Part shown: positions 41,714 through 48,334 of the stretch, in pieces
How the letters are laid out: each line of letters begins with the position of its first letter
Numbering within the stretch: position 1 is the stretch's first letter
Origin: JACCQS01 sp963766765
GTDB lineage: Bacteria > Actinomycetota > Actinomycetes > Mycobacteriales > Geodermatophilaceae
Direction: 5' to 3'
Length of the DNA: 64,000 nucleotides
Assembly: GCA_963766765.1 (NCBI GenBank)
Contig: CAVYBR010000008.1
Span: 62,001 to 126,000 of the forward strand
Program-made: the position numbers and the translations under genes
The notes under the pieces: model-generated
Database searches by the model: none
What the model saw: the letters and a program-made list of their open reading frames with translations, nothing else
Told to the model about the DNA's origin: nothing

Positions 41714-43335
41714 TGGTCGCGTTGTCCGCGCCGACCCAGAGGGCGGCCGCCCCGCCCACGCGCCGGAACACCGAGCTCGCGATGTTGATCTTCGCTTGCC
41801 TATTGACGGTGGGGGCTCAGTCGATCGTGGACCTCACGGTCACTGGCTCGCTGACTGTGGATGTGGCGACGTTCGGGGCGTGGTTCACGGCGATCTGGCT
41901 GGTCGCCCATCTGATCGTTCGCCGGCTGGCGCCCTACGCCGACCCGTTGCTGCTGCCGGCCACGGCCTTGCTCTGCGGCATCGGGCTGGTCGTCATCCAC
42001 CGCCTCGATCTGGCTGCGGCCGTGGACGCCACACTCAGTGGGGACAGCCCTCCCGGCGAACAGGCGCCGACCCAATTGATTTGGGCGACAGTCGGTCTGG
42101 TCCTGTTCATCGCTGTCCTGTGGATCATCCGCGACCATCGGGCACTCGCCAGATACGCGTACACGCTGATGTTCCTCGGGCTCATCGCGCTGGCGATCCC
42201 CGCCGTACTGCCATCGTCGCTGTCCGAGGTAAACGGCGCCAAGCTGTGGATCCTGGTGGGCGGGTTCTCGATCCAGCCGGGCGAGTTCGCCAAGGTCGCG
42301 CTGATCTGTTTCTTTGCCGCTTACCTGGTCGACAAGCGCGATGTGCTGTCGCTGGCCAGTCGCCGGTTCTTGGGTCTGGACTTCCCGCGCGGCCGTGACC
42401 TGGGCCCGGTGATCCTGGCGTGGGCGGTGAGCCTGCTGGTGCTCATCTTCGAGCGCGACCTCGGCAGCTCGCTGCTGATCTTCGGCATCTTCATGGTGAT
42501 GCTCTACATCGCCACCGAGCGGTTCAGTTGGTTGCTGATCGGGTTGCTGATGTTCATGGGCGGGGCCTATCTCGCCTATCAGTCCTTCGGTCACGTCCGG
42601 GTCCGCGTGGACATCTGGCTCGACCCGTTCGCCTACCGCGACGACGAGGGCTACCAGATCGTGCAGTCGCTGTTCGGCTTCGGCACCGGTGGGCTGTTCG
42701 GCACCGGCCTCGGCGGTGGCCGGCCGGCAACCGTGCCCTTCGCCAGTACCGACTTCATCACGTCGGCGATCGGGGAGGAGCTGGGTCTGTTCGGTGTCGT
42801 CGCTCTCGTGATGCTCTATCTGCTGATCGTCGAGCGTGGATTGCGTACGGCATTGGTCGTACGGGACAGCTTCGGCAAGCTCCTGGCCGCCGGTCTGGCC
42901 TTCGCCTTGGCCTGGCAGGTCTTCGTGGTTCTCGGCGGAGTCACCAAGCTCATCCCGTTGACCGGCCTGACCACGCCGTTCGTCTCCTACGGCGGGTCGT
43001 CTCTGGTGGCCAACTTCGCGTTGGTCGCGCTCCTGGTCCGGATCAGCGACGCCGCCCGCCGCCCATCCGTCGTGATCACGCCGAAGACCGACCTCTTCGA
43101 AGCCTCGACGCAGATCATCACGCTCACCTCGGCCGACAAGGTGGACCAGAAGGCAGCTGCGAAGGCAGCCGAGCAGGCGGACAACAAAACCGCTGACACA
43201 GCCGTCGGCAAGGCCGCCAACTCCACCGACCAAGCCGCCGACAATGCTGCCGACCAAGCCGCCGAGCCGGCCGCCGACCAAACCGCCGACCAAGCCGCCG
43301 ACCAAGCCGCCGACAAGGCGGAGCGGACGTCATGA
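41713..43335 (+). CDS. rodA: RodA/FtsW/SpoVE peptidoglycan polymerase
   Basis: 540 residues, about ten membrane helices and the SEDS core with IQPGEFAKVALICFFAAYL, GRDLGPVILAWAVS, FERDLGSSLLIFGIFMVML (functional Asp) and FVSYGGSSLVANFALVALL. A SEDS polymerase that works with the downstream class-B PBP. The last about 70 residues are an Ala/Asp/Lys repeat (QAAD units) unlike normal RodA tails; it is intracellular and probably disordered. Start overlaps pstP stop; stop overlaps pbpA start. Confidence 0.95.
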   Translation: MVALSAPTQRAAAPPTRRNTELAMLIFACLLTVGAQSIVDLTVTGSLTVDVATFGAWFTAIWLVAHLIVRRLAPYADPLLLPATALLCGIGLVVIHRLDLAAAVDATLSGDSPPGEQAPTQLIWATVGLVLFIAVLWIIRDHRALARYAYTLMFLGLIALAIPAVLPSSLSEVNGAKLWILVGGFSIQPGEFAKVALICFFAAYLVDKRDVLSLASRRFLGLDFPRGRDLGPVILAWAVSLLVLIFERDLGSSLLIFGIFMVMLYIATERFSWLLIGLLMFMGGAYLAYQSFGHVRVRVDIWLDPFAYRDDEGYQIVQSLFGFGTGGLFGTGLGGGRPATVPFASTDFITSAIGEELGLFGVVALVMLYLLIVERGLRTALVVRDSFGKLLAAGLAFALAWQVFVVLGGVTKLIPLTGLTTPFVSYGGSSLVANFALVALLVRISDAARRPSVVITPKTDLFEASTQIITLTSADKVDQKAAAKAAEQADNKTADTAVGKAANSTDQAADNAADQAAEPAADQTADQAADQAADKAERTS

Positions 43336-44786
43336 ACGCGCCGGTCCGCAAGATCGCGATCAGCGTGTTGGTGCTGTTCACCCTGTTGATCCTCAACGCC
43401 AATGTGATCCAGGTGATCCAGGCCGACAGCCTGCGCACCGACTCGGGGAACACTCGGGTCCTGATCGACGAGTACAGCCGGCAGCGCGGCTCGATCGTCG
43501 TGGCCGGTGAGCCGGTGGCGCTGTCCGTACCCACCGACGACACGCTCCGCTACCTCCGGCAGTACCCGGTCGGCCCGGTCTACGCGCCGGCGACTGGCTT
43601 CTACTCGCTGATCTACGGGCCGTCGGCGATCGAACGAGTCGACAACGATCTGCTCGCCGGCTCCGACGATCGGCTACTCGTACGCCGGATCACCGACCTG
43701 TTCACCGGCCGAGACCCCAAGGGCGGCAACGTCGTACTCACGCTCAACCCTGCCGCCCAGCAGGCTGCGTACGACGCGCTGCAGGGGGTCACCGGCGCGG
43801 CGGTGGCGCTGGACCCGAACACCGGCGCGATCCTCGCGATGGTCAGCACACCGAGCTACGACCCGAACCTGCTCTCCAGCCACGACCCCGCCGCGATCCG
43901 GGACTACGCCGCGCAACTCGACGCCGCCGAGCAGGATCCGCGGCTCAACCGTGCGACCCAGGACAACTACCCGCCCGGGTCGATCTTCAAGACCATCGTC
44001 GCCGCTGCGGCGCTCAGTAACGGCTACACGCCGGAGACGGTCATCCCGGCACCGGACGTGCTCCAGCTGCCAGGTAGCTCTGCAACGCTGCGCAACTTCG
44101 GCGGCTCGTCGTGCAGCGGCTCCGAGGAGCAGTCCCTCATCGACGCACTGACGATCTCCTGCAACACCGCGTTCGCGCAGCTGGGTGTCACATTGGGCGA
44201 GGACACGGTGCGGGACATGGCGGCCGGGTTCGGGATCAACGGGGAGGGCTTCAGTATGCCGCTGGCCGTCTCGCCGAGCCAGCTCGGAGACATCGAGTCC
44301 GAGGCTGCGTTGGCCCAGTCGAGCATCGGGCAACGGGACGTACGGGTGACCCCCATGCAAGCCGCCATGATCGCCAGTTGCATCGCCAATGATGGGCAAC
44401 TCATGGCCCCGTACCTCGTCTCCGAACTCCAGGGACCGGACCTGTCCACCCTGGAGGAGGCCAGCCCGGAGGTCTTCGGCGAGCCGATCAGCGCCGACGT
44501 CGCCAATGGCCTCACGACGATGATGGTGAGCGTTGTCGAGAACGGCAGCGGTACTGCCGCTCAGATCGAGGGAATCGAGGTCGCCGGCAAGACCGGCACA
44601 GCGGAGGTCTCGGAGGGCGTCAACCCGCACACCTGGTTCATTGGGTTCGCGCCGGCCAACGACCCACAGGTGGCGGTGGCGGTCTTTGTGGCCAACGGCG
44701 GCAACTCCTCGAGCGAGGCGACCGGCGGCCGGGTTTCTGCACCGATCGCACGGGCGATCATGGAAGCCGTCTTGGGTAGCGCCTGA
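43332..44786 (+). CDS. pbpA: Penicillin-binding protein PbpA (class B transpeptidase)
   Basis: 484 residues. One N-terminal membrane helix (LVLFTLLILNANVIQVIQA), PBP dimer-type region, and transpeptidase domain with active-site PPGSIFKTIVAAAAL (SxxK), SCNTAFA (SxN) and AGKTGTAE (KTG). Cross-links peptidoglycan at septum or poles; in mycobacteria it is a PknB-dependent division enzyme. ATGA overlap with rodA. Confidence 0.96.
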   Translation: MNAPVRKIAISVLVLFTLLILNANVIQVIQADSLRTDSGNTRVLIDEYSRQRGSIVVAGEPVALSVPTDDTLRYLRQYPVGPVYAPATGFYSLIYGPSAIERVDNDLLAGSDDRLLVRRITDLFTGRDPKGGNVVLTLNPAAQQAAYDALQGVTGAAVALDPNTGAILAMVSTPSYDPNLLSSHDPAAIRDYAAQLDAAEQDPRLNRATQDNYPPGSIFKTIVAAAALSNGYTPETVIPAPDVLQLPGSSATLRNFGGSSCSGSEEQSLIDALTISCNTAFAQLGVTLGEDTVRDMAAGFGINGEGFSMPLAVSPSQLGDIESEAALAQSSIGQRDVRVTPMQAAMIASCIANDGQLMAPYLVSELQGPDLSTLEEASPEVFGEPISADVANGLTTMMVSVVENGSGTAAQIEGIEVAGKTGTAEVSEGVNPHTWFIGFAPANDPQVAVAVFVANGGNSSSEATGGRVSAPIARAIMEAVLGSA

Positions 44787-44955
44787 TGAGCCGAGAGCGA
44801 GTGAGCATCGCAGCGAGGAACGAGCGTCGCCGAGACGACGGGAGCATCGACCGAGCGCCAGCGAGGGAGGAGCGGACCGTCGGGTGCGCGCAGCGCACGA
44901 GGCGGAGTGATCGAGCGGAGCGAGCGGTGCGCGCAGCGCACGAGGCGGGGCAATC
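44787..44955. repeat. Repetitive GC-rich spacer between pbpA and pknA with 22-bp direct repeat
   Basis: The 22-bp unit GTGCGCGCAGCGCACGAGGC plus GG occurs exactly at 44884-44905 and 44927-44948. Between and before are many GAGCG/GAGCGA words. The cluster is otherwise almost without gaps, so this looks like inserted sequence or a processed linker. No coding potential seen. Confidence 0.8.
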
Positions 44956-46446
44956 GTGAGCCTGAATACCGGCGTCCGGCTGGGGGACCGCTATGAGTTG
45001 GTCTCCCGCATTGCCGCGGGCGGTATGGGCGAGGTGTGGCGCGGCAGAGACAGCACACTGCAGCGGATCGTCGCGATCAAAGTCTTGCGCAGCGAATTCG
45101 CCGGCGACGCAACGTTTATCGCGCGTTTCCGTACCGAGGCTCGCAACACAGCCATGCTGTCGCACCTCAACATTGCCCAGGTCTACGACTATGGCGAAGC
45201 GCTGGCCGAGGGTGAGCACGTCGCCTACCTCGTCATGGAGATCATCGACGGCCAGCCGCTGTCGGAGATCCTGGCCGGCGCGCATCGGCTTCCGCCCGGA
45301 CGCGTTTTGGACATCCTGGGCCAGACCGCGGCTGGGCTCGGCGTGGCCCACCACGCCGGGGTTGTGCACCGGGACATCAAGCCGGCGAACCTGATCATCC
45401 GGCCCGACCGAACCGTGAAGATCACCGACTTCGGGATCTCCCGGGCGACCGACCACGTGCCGTTGACGGGGACCGGGATGGTCATCGGTACAGCGCAGTA
45501 CCTGTCGCCGGAGCAGGCCATGGGCCGGCCGGTGACGGCCGCCTCGGATGTGTACGCGCTGGGTGTCGTTGGCTACGAGGCACTTGCCGGCCGGCGACCG
45601 TTCGACGGCGAGTCGTCGGTGGCCATTGCCCTTGCCCACGTCAACAAGGAACCGCAGCCGCTGCCAGGTGATGTGCCACCCCAGATCCGCGAACTCATCT
45701 TGCGCAGCATGTCGAAGGATCCCCGGCAGCGCTACCAAGACGGCCAGGCGTTCGCGGCCGCCATCGGCATGGTGGCCCGCGGTCAACCGCTGCCCACGCG
45801 CGCCGCTCCGAGCGGAGCCCCGGTCCCGCCGAGGTCCCCGCGACCCCAAGGCGGACAACCGCCGCGGGGCGGAAAGCCCCCGACGGCTCGGATGCCCGTG
45901 GCGCAGCCCCCGCGGGGGCGGCCTCCGGCGCGTCAGCCTGGCCGGCCGGTCAACTACGGACCGCGGCCGACTGCTCGGCCGATGCCGGTGCGGAAGTCGC
46001 GGACCGGCCAGTACGTCGCGGTCATCGTCCTGTTCGCACTCGTGATCGCGGTTGGGCTCCTCGCCGTCTGGCTCAATCAGAACAAGGACAACCAAGCGAA
46101 TTCCGGGACGGGTACCGCCGGTGCCACGACCGCCGCCGACCCGGGAATGGTCTTCGTCGACACGAACGCCTACCGCGGAGTCCCGGTCGACGAGGTCGAA
46201 GCCGCATTGAGCGACTTGGGCCTGGTCGTGGACACCCAAGAACTCACGGTCCGACCGGATGCACTTCAGGCGGCTGGGATCGAGGATCAGCCCTTCGACA
46301 AGAATGACGTGGTTACCACCGACCCAACCCAGACCGAGGTCGAGGATGGGTCCACGGTCATCGTGTACTTCGCGAAGACGGCCTACGAGCCTGGGAACGG
46401 CAACGGCAACGGCAACGGCAATGGAAACGGGAACAACGATGGCTGA
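44956..46446 (+). CDS. pknA: Ser/Thr protein kinase PknA with one PASTA domain
   Basis: 496 residues. Kinase: VSRIAAGGMGEVWRGRDSTL (P-loop), IKVLRSEF (Lys), VVHRDIKPANLIIRP (HRD loop), KITDFGISRAT (DFG). Juxtamembrane Pro/Arg-rich region, then membrane helix VAVIVLFALVIAVGLLAVWL (about 358-378) and an extracellular region with one PASTA domain, ending in a (GN)n run (about 477-492). Unlike mycobacterial PknA, which has no PASTA, this one does. Start GTG 44956. Confidence 0.94.
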   Translation: MSLNTGVRLGDRYELVSRIAAGGMGEVWRGRDSTLQRIVAIKVLRSEFAGDATFIARFRTEARNTAMLSHLNIAQVYDYGEALAEGEHVAYLVMEIIDGQPLSEILAGAHRLPPGRVLDILGQTAAGLGVAHHAGVVHRDIKPANLIIRPDRTVKITDFGISRATDHVPLTGTGMVIGTAQYLSPEQAMGRPVTAASDVYALGVVGYEALAGRRPFDGESSVAIALAHVNKEPQPLPGDVPPQIRELILRSMSKDPRQRYQDGQAFAAAIGMVARGQPLPTRAAPSGAPVPPRSPRPQGGQPPRGGKPPTARMPVAQPPRGRPPARQPGRPVNYGPRPTARPMPVRKSRTGQYVAVIVLFALVIAVGLLAVWLNQNKDNQANSGTGTAGATTAADPGMVFVDTNAYRGVPVDEVEAALSDLGLVVDTQELTVRPDALQAAGIEDQPFDKNDVVTTDPTQTEVEDGSTVIVYFAKTAYEPGNGNGNGNGNGNGNNDG

Positions 46447-46476
46447 CCGGCTGCAGTGGAGACGGGGGTGGACGGG

Positions 46477-48294
46477 ATGACCACTCCACGCATGTTGGGT
46501 CACCGGTACGAGGTAGGGGAGGTCCTCGGCCGCGGCGGCATGGCAGAGGTGCACCGCGGCCGCGACATCCGGCTCGGCCGTGAGGTCGCGATCAAGGTGC
46601 TGCGTAGTGACATCGCGCGCGATCCGACGTTCCAGGCCAGGTTCCGGCGGGAAGCGCAGGCCGCCGCGTCGCTCAACCACCCAGCGATCGTCGCGGTTTA
46701 TGACACCGGCGAAGACACTGTTGCTGCCGGGGACGTCCCGTACATAGTCATGGAGTACGTCGAGGGGCGCACGCTGCGCGACGTACTGAAAGACCAGGGC
46801 GTGCTCGACGTCAAGTCAGCCATGTCCTTGGCCGCGGACATCTGCGCGGCGCTGGACTTCAGCCACCGGAACGGGATCGTGCACCGCGATGTCAAGCCGG
46901 GCAACGTCATGATTACGCCGGCCGGTGCGGTGAAGGTCATGGACTTCGGCATCGCGCGGGCAGTGTCGGACAGCTCGGCCACGATGACCTCGACGGCTGC
47001 CGTCATCGGCACCGCCCAATACCTGTCACCGGAGCAGGCCCGCGGTGAGAGCGTCGATGCGCGCTCGGATGTCTACTCGGCCGGCTGTCTACTCTTCGAA
47101 CTCGTCACTGGGTCGCCGCCGTTCACAGGGGACTCGCCGGTTGCCGTTGCCTACCAGCACGTCCGGGAAGATCCCCGGCCGCCGAGCACGATCAACCCGG
47201 ATGTGCCGCCGTCGCTGGACGCCATCGTGTTGAAGGCGATGAGCAAGAACCCAGCTAACCGCTATCAGAGCGCGGCCGAGATGCGCACCGACCTGCTGCG
47301 TGCGGTGGCCGGTCAGCGGGTCGAGGCCACACCGGTGATGTCCGATAGTGACCGTACGGCGATGATCGCCCCGGCCACGGGCACGCGGTACCGCGCGCTG
47401 CCCCCGACGGCGCTGCCGCCGGTCCATGACGACTACGAAGACGACAGCGAGAGCCAGCGGCGCCGCCGGATCGGCTTCATCGTCCTGGCCGTCGCCCTTC
47501 TGGCGTTGGCCGGTGCCGCGGTCGCGTTGTTCCTGCTGCTGAACAAGGACGAACCTCCGCCCGCTGCGACGACCGTCGAGGTCCCGACGCTGATCGACCT
47601 GACCGAGGCCGACGCGCGGGCTGCGATCGAGGACGCGAACCTCACCGTCGGTGAGGTGACCGAGGTGGCCTCTGAGCCCGCCGACGAAGGCCTGGTCGTC
47701 GAGCAGACGCCGGCCGCGAACGAGACCGTCGAAGAGGGCACCGAGGTGGACTTCGCGGTCGGGTCCGGGCCGGACGTGGTCAGCATTCCGCCGGTCATCG
47801 GGTTGACCGAGGCGCAGGCCATTCAGACCCTGGAGACCGCGGGCTTCCAAGTCCTACCGTCGCGGCAAGAGGCGTCGCTGCAACTGGCCGGCAACGTCAT
47901 CGACGTGAGCCCGGCCCAGGACAGTCAGGTCGCGCCTGGATCACCGGTGACGTTGACCGTGAGTACCGGTGTGTTCCCAATCCCCGAGGTGCGCGGCCGC
48001 CCCGCCGAGGAGGCCGAGGCCACCTTGCGGGCAACCGGCTTCACGAACATCCAGCGAGTCGATGCCGAGTCCGAAGAGACGCCCGGAACGGTGGTCGACG
48101 TGACCCCGGCGGTGGGGACCGAGGTGGCGGCTGGCGACCTCATCACGTTGGCTGTGGCCGTGCCCGTACCGGAGCCGACGCCCACGGAGCCCACCACGAC
48201 GGAGCCTCCTCCGCTGCGATCCCCGGATCCTCCCGGCAAGACACCGAGTTCCCCTGGCAAGGAGAAGTTGATCATCGGCAAACAGCCGGATTGA
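46477..48294 (+). CDS. pknB: Ser/Thr protein kinase PknB with three PASTA domains
   Basis: 605 residues. Kinase: VGEVLGRGGMAEVHRGRD, IKVLRSDI, IVHRDVKPGNVMITP and KVMDFGIARAV. Membrane helix IGFIVLAVALLALAGAAVALF (about 343-363), then three PASTA repeats (about 370-435, 440-505 and 508-575) that sense peptidoglycan fragments. ATG 46477 chosen; GTG 46456 is an in-frame alternative. The last residues EKLIIGKQPD are coded by the left arm of a family-B repeat, so the natural end was probably altered by insertion. Last gene of the cluster. Confidence 0.95.
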   Translation: MTTPRMLGHRYEVGEVLGRGGMAEVHRGRDIRLGREVAIKVLRSDIARDPTFQARFRREAQAAASLNHPAIVAVYDTGEDTVAAGDVPYIVMEYVEGRTLRDVLKDQGVLDVKSAMSLAADICAALDFSHRNGIVHRDVKPGNVMITPAGAVKVMDFGIARAVSDSSATMTSTAAVIGTAQYLSPEQARGESVDARSDVYSAGCLLFELVTGSPPFTGDSPVAVAYQHVREDPRPPSTINPDVPPSLDAIVLKAMSKNPANRYQSAAEMRTDLLRAVAGQRVEATPVMSDSDRTAMIAPATGTRYRALPPTALPPVHDDYEDDSESQRRRRIGFIVLAVALLALAGAAVALFLLLNKDEPPPAATTVEVPTLIDLTEADARAAIEDANLTVGEVTEVASEPADEGLVVEQTPAANETVEEGTEVDFAVGSGPDVVSIPPVIGLTEAQAIQTLETAGFQVLPSRQEASLQLAGNVIDVSPAQDSQVAPGSPVTLTVSTGVFPIPEVRGRPAEEAEATLRATGFTNIQRVDAESEETPGTVVDVTPAVGTEVAAGDLITLAVAVPVPEPTPTEPTTTEPPPLRSPDPPGKTPSSPGKEKLIIGKQPD

Positions 48295-48328
48295 TCAGCA
48301 AGGAATCCCCAATTGCCGATGCTCAACT
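48265..48328. repeat. Family-B element (copy 3), overlapping the pknB stop
   Basis: Left arm AAGTTGATCATCGGCAA (48265-48281) lies inside the last codons of pknB; right arm TTGCCGATGCTCAACT (48313-48328). Both arms carry the C-for-A change, so pairing stays. It sits between the convergent pknB and ECF genes. Confidence 0.82.
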
Positions 48329-48334
48329 CGGGTC

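Noticed and set aside
41800..43305. 501-codon minus-strand frame opposite rodA
   Set aside because: Shadow of a gene with all SEDS motifs; His/Gln/Glu-rich sequence typical of antisense frames at high GC.
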